Shown: positions 14,927 to 22,916 of the stretch, one piece after another
Numbering within the stretch: position 1 is the stretch's first letter
Layout: every line of letters starts with the position of its first letter
IMG/VR virus record: IMGVR_UViG_3300036860_000228
Location: 1 to 35,424 of that record
Reading direction: 5' to 3' (one strand)
Source: a virus
DNA: 35,424 bases
Program-made: the position numbers and the translations under genes
Notes under the pieces: generated by a model
What the model was told of the DNA's origin: nothing
Database searches by the model: none
Seen by the model: the letters and a program-made list of their open reading frames with translations, nothing else

Positions 14927-16423
14927 ATGGCGTTGATCTCTCTGGCGGATCTTGCGACTGGGCTACTGGCGCCTGGCGGTACTAACGACATCAGGTCGTT
15001 GGCGACGTTGGCGCAGCCTGCCCCGTCACAGCCGTTACCTGCTCCCACACCGCCATCGGCCGGTACTTTCTCGCAGCTTCTGACGGATCCCGACGGTCGC
15101 CAGTTCTACCGAGATCCCAGGACCGGTCATGAATATACGGTTTCGTATTCGCCTCAGGGATCGTCTCTTGTTCAATCTCAAGGGAGCATGAGTTCCCCCG
15201 GTACTGTCAGCGCTACCCAGGGCGGTGTCGCTACCAGCGACATGACGCCTAGCCAGGCCGTTGGGACGAATGCGCTCAACACCTCGAGTATTACGGCACT
15301 TGGTCAGTCTATCGGGATGGGTAATCTCGGTGGTGTAGTCGCGGCCGCGATATCTCTTGCGGCCAGTAATCTCGGATTTGGTGCCATTACAAGTCCGACG
15401 TTCTCGATGGATGTTCCGGGCATCGGTACTATCAATGGTCCGACTATCGCGAGTCTGATCGGGTCACTCGTCGGTCAAGCTGCGCCGAGCGTAGCTCCGG
15501 GTGTCGGGACTATCACGAGCATTGCTCAGGGCATCGGGAATCAGATAACGGGCAATGAGATCTCGCAAGGTCTCACAGCCGAGGCAGCTCAGGCCGCTCA
15601 GGCTGCACAGATCTCGCAAGATGTGGCGCAGTCTCCACAGATGGCACAGTTGGCAACGCCCGTTACCAATACGATGGGGCCGGGTTTCGGGGCCTCTCTG
15701 GCGGCCATCGCGGCGGAAGGTGGGAAGAATGCTCTGTCTGGCTATGAGACGGCCCAGAACATGGCTTTCACCTCCTTCAACAACGCGATGGCGATGAACG
15801 CTGTGAATGCTTTCGGTCCCAATGCTGCCATGACGATGTCGCCGACTGGTATTGCGATGCCGACTGAATCGTTGGCGTCAGCTGCAGCGATGGCGAACAG
15901 TCCGGCTTACGCCGGGAATCCGAACCAATCGTACGCCGGCTACAGCCTGGGGCCCAACGGTTATTTCTTTGCCAATCAGCAGGGTCCCCGCTGCTTCACT
16001 GCCGACACTGAGGTGTGTTTGCCGGATGGTACCTGGGTGCCCATCGAGAAGATCAAGGCAGGCGATACAGTATTGTCACGCGACTGGCAGAATGGCCAAG
16101 AGATCCCGATGGACGTTACAAAGGTCGTGGCCGGCCGATCCCGCGGAGACCTCATGCAGGTCAACGGCGTGAAGGTGACGAAGCAGCATCGATTCGCTGT
16201 TGGCGTTGACCGTTGGAAGCGGGCTTTTGAATTGAAGGTTGGTGATGTCATACTGGGTCTAGCAGACGCGCGCTCGACGGTCATGTCTATCGTCAAGGGC
16301 CTGCCTGATGAGCCGATCTTCAACCTGAATGCCGGCCAGTGGATCCGCTGGGCGAACTTCATCGTTCGAGATGCCTTTAGTACCTACGTCGTTCACAACG
16401 GAGCTGGATACAGCCATGTGTGA
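14927..16423 (+). CDS. Virion-type protein with C-terminal Hint (intein-like) domain
   Basis: The first 355 residues are Ala/Gly/Ser/Gln-rich with a hydrophobic stretch near residues 125-150, like an internal or ejection protein. Residues 356-491 are a Hint domain: Cys356 in CFTADTEVCLPDGTW (block A), VTKQHRF with TxxH (block B), and a YVVHN end (block G) at His490-Asn491. The next residue is Gly, not Cys/Ser/Thr, so it resembles bacterial intein-like domains that cleave rather than splice; only 7 residues follow. No homing nuclease is inserted. Self-cleavage during assembly is inferred, not shown. The stop overlaps the next start. Confidence 0.85.
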   Translation: MALISLADLATGLLAPGGTNDIRSLATLAQPAPSQPLPAPTPPSAGTFSQLLTDPDGRQFYRDPRTGHEYTVSYSPQGSSLVQSQGSMSSPGTVSATQGGVATSDMTPSQAVGTNALNTSSITALGQSIGMGNLGGVVAAAISLAASNLGFGAITSPTFSMDVPGIGTINGPTIASLIGSLVGQAAPSVAPGVGTITSIAQGIGNQITGNEISQGLTAEAAQAAQAAQISQDVAQSPQMAQLATPVTNTMGPGFGASLAAIAAEGGKNALSGYETAQNMAFTSFNNAMAMNAVNAFGPNAAMTMSPTGIAMPTESLASAAAMANSPAYAGNPNQSYAGYSLGPNGYFFANQQGPRCFTADTEVCLPDGTWVPIEKIKAGDTVLSRDWQNGQEIPMDVTKVVAGRSRGDLMQVNGVKVTKQHRFAVGVDRWKRAFELKVGDVILGLADARSTVMSIVKGLPDEPIFNLNAGQWIRWANFIVRDAFSTYVVHNGAGYSHV

Positions 16424-17012
16424 GCCGCTGACGCCTATGGGGTTGCCGCCGCTTCGCATACGGCTGGAGAATGCCATACGGTATTTCTTCAGGGTCAGGC
16501 CGCGTGTCTTGGTATATGACCACGTAACGCCTGAAGCATTTCGGAATCTCGTCGAGACCTGCCGCCGCATGAACGTGCGAGGCGAACGGCCATCCCGGAA
16601 GCTCCGGCGACTAGTAATGGCGATGGCCAATGGCTATTACTGTGTTGGCGTTGGAGATGGTGGCGGTGGCGGCGGAGATGGTGGCGGCGGAGATGGGTCT
16701 GCGGGCGGGGCTGCTGGAGGTGAGGGTTCCTCTGGAGCTGGCACCGGAGGCGAGGGTAACGCTGGTGCCGGTACTGCCGGTACCGCCGCCGATTCTGCTG
16801 CTGCTGCAACTGGAACGTCTGGCGCTGCCGACGTTGGTGGTGGTACGGCCGCCGCCGCTGCTGCTGCCGCGGCTGCTGGTATGTCTGCCTCTGATGCTGA
16901 TGAGGGAGATCCTTCTGATGAAGCTGAGCCCGAGAGTTCGAGGCCGGGGCTTCCTGCGCCCGCGGATGCTAGGGCAGCAGCTATCTCAGCCATGCAGGCC
17001 GCGAGGAAGTAA
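16416..17012 (+). CDS. Basic domain plus Gly/Ala-rich tail protein
   Basis: ATG 16416 overlaps the end of the Hint gene by 8 bases; an earlier in-frame start at 16329 would overlap far more and is less likely. The first 75 of 198 residues form a basic folded-looking part (IRYFFRVRPRVLVYDHV, RRLVMAMANGYYCVG). The rest is long Gly/Asp, Gly/Ala and Ser/Glu/Pro low-complexity sequence. Together with the poly-Gly tail of the protein upstream of the Hint gene, the Hint protein is flanked by two glycine-rich partners. Function is unknown. Confidence 0.65.
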   Translation: MCEPLTPMGLPPLRIRLENAIRYFFRVRPRVLVYDHVTPEAFRNLVETCRRMNVRGERPSRKLRRLVMAMANGYYCVGVGDGGGGGGDGGGGDGSAGGAAGGEGSSGAGTGGEGNAGAGTAGTAADSAAAATGTSGAADVGGGTAAAAAAAAAAGMSASDADEGDPSDEAEPESSRPGLPAPADARAAAISAMQAARK

Positions 17013-18013
17013 TGCGCCCCGCGCCGAGGCCAGTGTCTATCGGAGGTAAAGCGCTAGCCTTTCACATGAAGGCGACGCCCGAGAACTTGATGAAACTACG
17101 GGAATCTCGCGACATCTTTCATGACGTCAATAAGCCCCATCGGGAGGCGCTGAAGCACTACGACGTTGTGTCGAAGAGAATCTTGGCGAAGCTCGAGAAA
17201 CTGGGGCCCGAAAAGAAAGCGTATGTCATGCACGATGTCTACAGCGCCATGGTGCCGTATCTGTCGAAGCCGGCGGGTGCTGAGCTAATCGAGATGTTGT
17301 TTCACAAGTCTTATGAGATCGCGAAGCAACTGTGGCCTAAGGGTGTTGGAGGTCGTCCGAACGCGGTGGAAGATCTCGAGGATATTCCAATGTTAGCATC
17401 AGCGTCAGCAAAGAATCTTGGCTACAGCCCGACTGCGATGCTCTCGATGTACATGACGCGTGCCCATAAGGCGTTCAAGCAGCACGGTGGCCCCGCAGCG
17501 CATGCCTGGAACCAGCAGTACCTGAAGAGCGCGAATAAGCTGTTGCAGAACATTAGTCGACAGCCTATGGCCGTACAGCGGGCTATCCATAACCATGTGC
17601 TTCATCAGATCATTGGTAAGAACAAGACGCTCAAGCTCAATAAGCCGAGTGACGTCGATGCCTTCATGAGGGCCCTAAAGGCCGCGCACGATAGCATCGC
17701 CAAGGGGGTGGGCCATCAGCATACGCTCGGACCACCGCCGAAGGTTTCGGGGCTTGGCGGCATCAACGCAGCTGTTGCGAAGCCTACGCTGGCTCGTCGA
17801 GCGCTGGGATCTCCAGCTCCGTTGATTCCATTGCGTCCGAACGCTGGCGTCAATACCGCTGGCGTGCCTCGACCGGAGGCAAAGGCTGCGGAGCGCGGAG
17901 CCCTTGGAATGAATCCGATGCCGGCCCCGATGCGACATCCGGTGCCGCTCTCGATGGCGCCGGGGCCCGCTACGATGCCGGGTGCGAAAGAACTTCAGGG
18001 TGGCATGAGGTAA
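17012..18013 (+). CDS. Helical virion-associated protein
   Basis: The start shares one base with the upstream stop (TAATG). The 333-residue product is mostly helical and basic for residues 15-240 (many Lys/His), with a disordered Pro/Ala/Met-rich C-terminus. No catalytic motif is visible. It could be an internal core or ejection protein by position before the portal. It is followed by another TAATG junction. Confidence 0.7.
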   Translation: MRPAPRPVSIGGKALAFHMKATPENLMKLRESRDIFHDVNKPHREALKHYDVVSKRILAKLEKLGPEKKAYVMHDVYSAMVPYLSKPAGAELIEMLFHKSYEIAKQLWPKGVGGRPNAVEDLEDIPMLASASAKNLGYSPTAMLSMYMTRAHKAFKQHGGPAAHAWNQQYLKSANKLLQNISRQPMAVQRAIHNHVLHQIIGKNKTLKLNKPSDVDAFMRALKAAHDSIAKGVGHQHTLGPPPKVSGLGGINAAVAKPTLARRALGSPAPLIPLRPNAGVNTAGVPRPEAKAAERGALGMNPMPAPMRHPVPLSMAPGPATMPGAKELQGGMR

Positions 18014-18129
18014 TGGCGAAGAAAGCAAAACCGAAAGTTGCAAAAATCCTCAAACAGGTCGAGACCCTGGTGTGGAGAATGCACGAACAAGCGCATCAGG
18101 TGATTGATTTGTTGGACAAACTGAAGTAG
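18013..18129 (+). CDS. Tiny basic helical protein
   Basis: This 38-residue frame begins at a TAATG junction. It has a lysine-rich start (AKKAKPKVAK) and an amphipathic helix (QVETLVWRMHEQAHQVIDLL), with no hydrophobic membrane segment. The stop/start coupling is the main support. Confidence 0.5.
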   Translation: MAKKAKPKVAKILKQVETLVWRMHEQAHQVIDLLDKLK

Positions 18130-18144
18130 GGGAGGGCGTTGGGA

Positions 18145-18345
18145 ATGGCGAAGAAGAAGAAGACCACCTCAATCGATGACTACATGAGCTGCCATATGCC
18201 GGCAGAAGACGCGGCCCGCCAGGCGCTCAACAGTCATCCGCATGTCTCGGAGCTTCGAGAAGGGCTGACGAAGGCGATCAGTGGCACGATCAGGCGGTAT
18301 CTCTCACACAAGCCGCTCCTGAAGAAGCCGCGGCGGAGGAAGTAA
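18145..18345 (+). CDS. Small basic protein before portal
   Basis: ATG 18145 follows GGAGGG at 8 bases; a TTG two codons earlier is less likely. The 66-residue product starts MAKKKKTTSIDDY, has a helical middle and ends in KKPRRRK. It abuts the portal gene with no gap. A portal accessory or DNA-contacting role is conceivable; no family is recognised. Confidence 0.6.
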   Translation: MAKKKKTTSIDDYMSCHMPAEDAARQALNSHPHVSELREGLTKAISGTIRRYLSHKPLLKKPRRRK

Positions 18346-20748
18346 GTGGATCAGGTCGAACGGTTCAGTATCTCGGGAGACGCGGTTGCGTCTGCTATGG
18401 AGATTGTGGGCGGTCAAATGCCCATGCAGGACTCCAAGAAGAAGCCGGGAGAACTGTCGGCCGGAGATCTCGCGTGGCGGACCCGTAAGTGGTTCATCGA
18501 AGCCTTCACGCACCCCATGTGGAAGCGCTACTGTAAGGAAGCTGAAGAGGATGAAGGCTTCTACATTGGTGGCGAACTACAGTGGAGCAACGAGGGTAGC
18601 CAGGAAGACCTGAACCGCCTGAAGGCTGGTAACCGGACGGTCGTGAGCCTGAACCACATTGCGCCGCTCGTCGATGTGCTGGTGGGGTTCGAGCGTCAGA
18701 ACCAGTACGATCTGAAGGCTCTGCCGATGGGGCAGCAGGACAGTGACGCTGATGATGCCCAGATCATGTCATGGCTCCTGAAGTTTCACCAGGATCAGAC
18801 GGAGTGCCAGGAGACACAGTCCGAGATGTTTCAGGACGGTATCATCCGTGGCGCCGGTGCTGCTGAGATTGCAGTCGATTGGTCCGAGGATCCTGTCAAT
18901 GGCGACATCAAGATCAACAAGCTGAAGCCTGGTAAGGACTGTCTCTGGGATCCGTTCTGGCAGAAGTACGACCTGTCGGATGCCCGCTTCTTCATCCGCT
19001 ATAAGTTTGCATTCCTGGACGATCTGCTGTCGCTGTATCCGGATAAGGAAGAGGAAATCCTGGCGGCCGTCACGAGCCTCGAAGCTCATCTCGGTATGGC
19101 GATGGCCGACAATATGACGACGCAGGGTCGGCCAGAAGATCCATATGGCCGTACCAATGCTGCCCATCAGGAGCGCAGTGCCAACGAGCTTGAGTTCTAC
19201 GATCCGCTCGGACGCCGCATCCTTGTGCTGGAAATCTGGTATCGGGTCAACGAGCGGATCTATGTGGCAGTCAATCGGGTGACCGGCGAGACTCGTACGG
19301 CAGAGCAGCGGATGGAGCTGGATGAGCTGAAGAAATCCGATCCGGATCGTTGGAAGATCATGGAGCGTAATCGTCGCCGCATCATGATGGGGGTGGTGCT
19401 GCCCGCGACTCTCCAGACTCTCGAGGAAGGCCCGAGCCCTTATGAGAACGATAAGGAGAACTACCCGTTCGTCGCCTACATCGCCAAGAAGTTCGGTGAC
19501 CATATGTACGGGCTGGTGCGGAACCTGAAGGATCCTCAGCGTATCGAGAACAAGAAGATGTCGAACGCGCTGGATATTGCCCAGCGTTTCGGGTCGATGC
19601 GTCCGATGGCTGCTGTGGGATCTCTCGATGATCCCAGGACGCTCGAGGATGCAGCCGATACCTCGACGGTCTTTTACGACGCGAAGAAGGGGCCAGCTCC
19701 TAGCTATTTGGTGCCGCCGCTCGAGCAGGCGATTAGGCCGCTTACGGAGCTGGGTCAGCTGCTCGGTGAGAACGCCGTCAAGACTGTCTCGGGCATCAAC
19801 GCGGATCTGCTGGGTCAGAAGGCCGACGATACTTCCGGTATCGCCATCGCGCGTCGTCAGGCTCAGGGCCAGACCATCGCGACCATCTACTTCGACAATC
19901 TGAAGCGTACTCGCAAGATCATCGGGCAGCGCTTGGCCCGCCGGATTCAACAGGTGACGCCAACTGACAAGGTCATTCGGCTGACTGATCAGAAGACCGG
20001 CCGGCCCCGCATCATCACGATCAACCCGCGGGAGGCCAAGGATCTGAACGGTACGGCCTATGAAGCCTGGCTGGCTAAGCAGGAAGACGAGCGACGCCCT
20101 TATGTGCTGCGAGACATCTCGAGTCTCAAGTATGACATCGGCATTTCGGACGCGCCCAGCACTCCGACGGCCCGCAGTACTGCTCTGCTGGCGCTCATCG
20201 AGATCGGTCGAACGGCTCCCGAGCTGGTCCACCTCATGATGGACTATATGGTGCAGTTGGCCGATATCCCAGATCGTCACGAGCTGTTGGCTCGCGTGCG
20301 GCAGGCCATGCACCTGGATGAAAAGGGCATGCCGTTGCCGCCGCCGCCGATTCAGCCGCCTCAGCCGAAGGTTAGCGTCAATATCAAGGGCGACGTCGAT
20401 CCTTCGGTCGCGAAGGACTTGGCGAGTGGCAAGCCGATTCCGGATGGTCCACCGATGCCTGACATGGGTGGTGGTCCGGGGAAAGTCGGGAAACCTGCGG
20501 CCACCCCAAAGCCTGCCGGTCCACCGGCCGCTGGCCCAGGCGCCGGTCCTATCGTTCCTCTGAGGCCTGGGAAGATCGGGCAGGCTACGAAGCCTGGTCA
20601 GCCAGGTGTCTCGGCTGGTCTTGCTCCGGAGACGCCGGCCGTCCCGGTGCCGACAGGCGTCGCGAGGAATCCCGGCTCTTCGGCCAATACGAAAGTGATG
20701 CCGCAGATTGCTGCACAAGCTCTCGGTAACGCAGAACCTGGTCCGTAA
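18346..20748 (+). CDS. Portal protein, P22-like
   Basis: The portal is the ring at one capsid vertex through which DNA is packaged and ejected. At 800 residues it fits the large P22-type portals, and its N-terminal part (RKWFIEAFTHPMWKRYCKEA, then NHIAPLVDVLVGFERQN) matches their style. The middle region has GADxxLxDPFW-like KDCLWDPFWQKYDLSD, then TVSGINADLLGQ and IARRQAQG. The last 140 residues are Pro/Gly-rich and probably disordered. The GTG start follows GGAGG at good spacing directly after the previous stop. Identification by eye is firm on context and style. Confidence 0.85.
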   Translation: MDQVERFSISGDAVASAMEIVGGQMPMQDSKKKPGELSAGDLAWRTRKWFIEAFTHPMWKRYCKEAEEDEGFYIGGELQWSNEGSQEDLNRLKAGNRTVVSLNHIAPLVDVLVGFERQNQYDLKALPMGQQDSDADDAQIMSWLLKFHQDQTECQETQSEMFQDGIIRGAGAAEIAVDWSEDPVNGDIKINKLKPGKDCLWDPFWQKYDLSDARFFIRYKFAFLDDLLSLYPDKEEEILAAVTSLEAHLGMAMADNMTTQGRPEDPYGRTNAAHQERSANELEFYDPLGRRILVLEIWYRVNERIYVAVNRVTGETRTAEQRMELDELKKSDPDRWKIMERNRRRIMMGVVLPATLQTLEEGPSPYENDKENYPFVAYIAKKFGDHMYGLVRNLKDPQRIENKKMSNALDIAQRFGSMRPMAAVGSLDDPRTLEDAADTSTVFYDAKKGPAPSYLVPPLEQAIRPLTELGQLLGENAVKTVSGINADLLGQKADDTSGIAIARRQAQGQTIATIYFDNLKRTRKIIGQRLARRIQQVTPTDKVIRLTDQKTGRPRIITINPREAKDLNGTAYEAWLAKQEDERRPYVLRDISSLKYDIGISDAPSTPTARSTALLALIEIGRTAPELVHLMMDYMVQLADIPDRHELLARVRQAMHLDEKGMPLPPPPIQPPQPKVSVNIKGDVDPSVAKDLASGKPIPDGPPMPDMGGGPGKVGKPAATPKPAGPPAAGPGAGPIVPLRPGKIGQATKPGQPGVSAGLAPETPAVPVPTGVARNPGSSANTKVMPQIAAQALGNAEPGP

Positions 20749-20768
20749 CCACCATAAGGAGAATGATG

Positions 20769-20957
20769 ATGGCGATGCCGAAGTTTACGAATCCCTATAA
20801 GCACGGCCTGGAAGCCAAGACTGACAATGCGGCAGTGGATCCCACGCCGGCTCTCGGTGCCGCGGATTCCAACAGGCTCGAAAGGAAAGACTGGGGTATC
20901 CGAGAGCAGAAGGCGTCCGTCGAGACCCCGGGGTATCGGAAACAGGACGGAAACTAA
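20769..20957 (+). CDS. Small hypothetical protein after portal
   Basis: Three tandem ATGs follow AAGGAG (20756-20761); ATG 20769 has the best spacing (7 bases), giving 62 residues. The product is hydrophilic, with no cysteine or hydrophobic helix. It may be a small head accessory. The strong ribosome binding site supports it. Confidence 0.6.
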   Translation: MAMPKFTNPYKHGLEAKTDNAAVDPTPALGAADSNRLERKDWGIREQKASVETPGYRKQDGN

Positions 20958-21000
20958 ACCACAGCTGGAGGTACAGCACCTCCCGAACAGGAGAGAGGTA

Positions 21001-21441
21001 ATGAACGACGACAAGAACATACAGGCGCCCCGTGTCAACGAGAACCTGGAGGCTCCCCGCGGTAACCAGGACCTCCAGGCGCCCCGTGCCAACCAGGATG
21101 TACAGGCCCCTCGGGTCAACCAGGACATCGAGGCGCCCCGAGCCGCCGTCGATGAGGCTCCCCATGAGACCACTGGCGTGACGTCCGTCGAGGTTGGTGA
21201 TGCTGCGGTGCCGGATGCTGCGCCCGTAGGTGATCAGCTGGTTCCCGTCCATCAGTATCGGGTTGGTGATCGTGTAGGATTGCTGGGCCGCGTCAAGGAT
21301 GTCCACGACAGCGGTAACATCGGTATTGAGATCGAGGGGACGGGCGGTGAGCCCTTCGTGGCTCCTCAATACGTCCATATCTCCAAGGCGGCGCTGGAGG
21401 ATGGGGTCGATCTGATCCTGAAAGCTCGCCGTGGACGGTAA
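21001..21441 (+). CDS. Protein with five 9-residue repeats and an SH3-like domain
   Basis: ATG 21001 follows GGAGAGAGG; the longer upstream frame overlaps the previous gene and is rejected. The 146-residue product has five 9-residue repeats (residues 3-47) of the form xNQDxQAPR. An acidic Ala/Val linker and a small beta domain follow (residues 80-135: YRVGDRVGLLGRVKDVH), which resembles an SH3/KOW-type barrel. Such barrels bind other proteins or nucleic acids. Function is unknown; position suggests a virion or assembly protein. Confidence 0.75.
   Translation: MNDDKNIQAPRVNENLEAPRGNQDLQAPRANQDVQAPRVNQDIEAPRAAVDEAPHETTGVTSVEVGDAAVPDAAPVGDQLVPVHQYRVGDRVGLLGRVKDVHDSGNIGIEIEGTGGEPFVAPQYVHISKAALEDGVDLILKARRGR
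21007..21141 (+). repeat. Five tandem 27-bp coding repeats
   Basis: Five imperfect 27-base units encode 9 residues each, with the core QAPR or EAPR always at the end and NQD or NEN in the first half. Synonymous changes between units are frequent, so the protein repeat appears to be kept rather than the DNA. Confidence 0.85.
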
Positions 21442-21853
21442 CTATCTCGAGGAGTCGGCTGAGGTAGTGACGCCTTTGCCGGCGCCCGACACTGGCCGTA
21501 TCCCGGCCTGGATGCTCGAGGAGATCGTCAAGTGGATCGAGGGGGCCCGGAATGGGGACCTTGAGTTCCACTTCGACCAGGGAGTTCCGCGGTTCTTCCG
21601 GTCCCATGTGACGATCAATCCGTTGCGCGGCGATGCCCCCGGTGGCTATCAGCCGGTTCGCTGGATCCAGCCGCCGGTTTGTCCGGCCGATAAGGCTCCG
21701 CTGGCCGAAGGGGACTATGGGGAGCGCTTCAGGTGTTCGAAGTGTGCCCGGGTCTATACCTACTGGCAGTTGACCAAGATCAAGGATGCTTGGACGCCTC
21801 AGCAGTGGGATGAGATCCAGCGGAAGAAGGAGCGGCCCGGTGGAGGCCGTTAG
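21431..21853 (+). CDS. Hypothetical protein with incomplete zinc-ribbon-like cysteines
   Basis: The likely start is GTG 21431, overlapping the previous gene by 11 bases; GTG 21467 behind GAGGAG is an alternative. The 140-residue product has Cys84 (VCPAD) and Cys102/Cys105 (FRCSKCARVY), like a zinc ribbon lacking one ligand or using a non-Cys ligand. The C-terminal part (TPQQWDEIQRKKERP) is charged. Its AAGGAG near the end is the ribosome binding site of the JAMM gene, which it overlaps by 14 bases. Confidence 0.65.
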   Translation: MDGNYLEESAEVVTPLPAPDTGRIPAWMLEEIVKWIEGARNGDLEFHFDQGVPRFFRSHVTINPLRGDAPGGYQPVRWIQPPVCPADKAPLAEGDYGERFRCSKCARVYTYWQLTKIKDAWTPQQWDEIQRKKERPGGGR

Positions 21854-22340
21854 CCTACCGGGGGCGCCCCTGGAGGCGCCAGGGGCCGTCAGGCAGTACA
21901 GGCTGTCGAGCGGCCTGGTAGCGAGGATGATGCAGCTGTCTGTTGTGGCGCATCCCCATGAGGCCTGTGGGGTGTTACTAGCTCCAGATGATGGGACTCC
22001 GACGTTCCTGCTGGAAGCTCAGAATGTTGCCACTGATCTGACATGCCAGTTCATGTTTGACGGCAAAACTCTCAATAAGATCAAGAGGTTCTGTTACGCC
22101 TCGAAGGGTGGCGGTACCATTGAGGCGATTTTTCATAGTCATCCGAACGGCAGGATAGACTTGTCTCCGGCCGACATCAAAGACGCGTGTCCGGGCGGAA
22201 AGCCACTGTTCCCGGGTGTCGTCTACCTGGTGATCGGGATGGTGGCGCGACCTGGCCAGGACCCTTGGATGTCGCTGTCAGGTGCCATCTGGGATGAGGA
22301 CCGGCAGGTCTTCAGGCGGCTGAGGATAGAACTGGTGTGA
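21840..22340 (+). CDS. JAMM/MPN-domain metallopeptidase-like protein
   Basis: GTG 21840 follows AAGGAG at 7 bases; earlier starts would overlap the previous gene more. In 166 residues the full JAMM signature is present: Glu41 in HPHEACGVLL, then HSHPNGRIDLSPAD with His99, His101, Ser109 and Asp112. These bind a zinc ion and activate water; family members cut isopeptide or peptide bonds, for example removing ubiquitin-like tags. In long-tailed phages a JAMM domain occurs in tail-tip proteins, but here it is stand-alone beside portal and capsid genes. The target is unknown. Confidence 0.85.
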   Translation: MEAVSLPGAPLEAPGAVRQYRLSSGLVARMMQLSVVAHPHEACGVLLAPDDGTPTFLLEAQNVATDLTCQFMFDGKTLNKIKRFCYASKGGGTIEAIFHSHPNGRIDLSPADIKDACPGGKPLFPGVVYLVIGMVARPGQDPWMSLSGAIWDEDRQVFRRLRIELV

Positions 22341-22681
22341 GGCGGTCGCATCGAAGTCGGGGTATACGTGGTCCTCGTTTATATGGAGCAGAGCGTGAAG
22401 CTCGTAATCGAGCTTATGACCGGGACTATGGTAGGACTAAGTGGAAAGAAGGCAGAGATTTCATAGACTTACTGAAGGGTAAGTCCTGCATGGATTGTGG
22501 CAATAGATACCCGCCATGGGTCATGCAGTTTGATCATCTGCCTGGTGTGAAGAAGGAAGCTAACGTCGGTCAGATGATTAGGTGCAGTAGGGAATCGATT
22601 CTGTTGGAAGCTCTGAAGTGCGATGTCGTCTGTGCGAACTGTCATGCAATCAGGACTCATGCCAGGAGGCACAAGATGTAG
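22337..22681 (+). CDS. HNH endonuclease
   Basis: This 114-residue protein shows Cys51/Cys54 (CMDC) and Cys99/Cys102 (CANC) as a structural zinc pair. HNH candidates are His67 (FDHLPG), Asn101 and His103. It starts at GTG 22337 overlapping the JAMM stop. The gene is clearly less GC-rich than its neighbours. Small free-standing HNH genes in phages are often selfish homing endonucleases; some HNH proteins also help DNA packaging, but those usually sit beside terminase. The homing reading is favoured here. Confidence 0.85.
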   Translation: MRRSHRSRGIRGPRLYGAEREARNRAYDRDYGRTKWKEGRDFIDLLKGKSCMDCGNRYPPWVMQFDHLPGVKKEANVGQMIRCSRESILLEALKCDVVCANCHAIRTHARRHKM

Positions 22682-22809
22682 TGGTTAGGATTGACTTTCG
22701 AGCAATGGGTTGACCAGAATGAAGTAGGCTCCTTGTGAGCCCGCGGGGACATGACCTGAATAACAGGACCCCCGGAGAAGCCGGCAGGCCATAAGCAAGC
22801 AATGACAGG

Positions 22810-22832
22810 CCCCCGGTCGTCTCCGGGGGTTT
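22810..22832 (+). terminator. Terminator-like hairpin before the scaffold gene
   Basis: CCCCCGG (22810-22816) pairs with CCGGGGG (22823-22829) over a 6-base loop and is followed by TTTCGCTGTTT. An upstream stretch (22768-22778) can pair with the same right arm over 11 bp. In the rest of the gene-free stretch 22682-22916, the only other element is a GGGGT/ACCCC hairpin (about 22879-22892) close before the scaffold gene. Confidence 0.6.
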
Positions 22833-22916
22833 CGCTGTTTCAGGGCCTCGCCGGCGCCGGCCGTACCCGGCAACTGATGGGGTGACCACCCCCTAAACCA
22901 AAGAGGACAAAGGACT

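Noticed and set aside
18769-20718. Long minus-strand open frame opposite the portal
   Set aside because: It mirrors the portal coding frame in GC-rich DNA, has Arg/His/Leu-rich shadow composition and no ribosome binding site. The same applies to minus-strand frames at 213-878, 923-1480, 4772-5512, 9482-10363, 10493-11740 and 28605-29816.
21007-21141. 27-bp repeats as CRISPR array or replication iterons
   Set aside because: Repeats are directly adjacent without spacers, in frame and with synonymous variation, so they are coding repeats.
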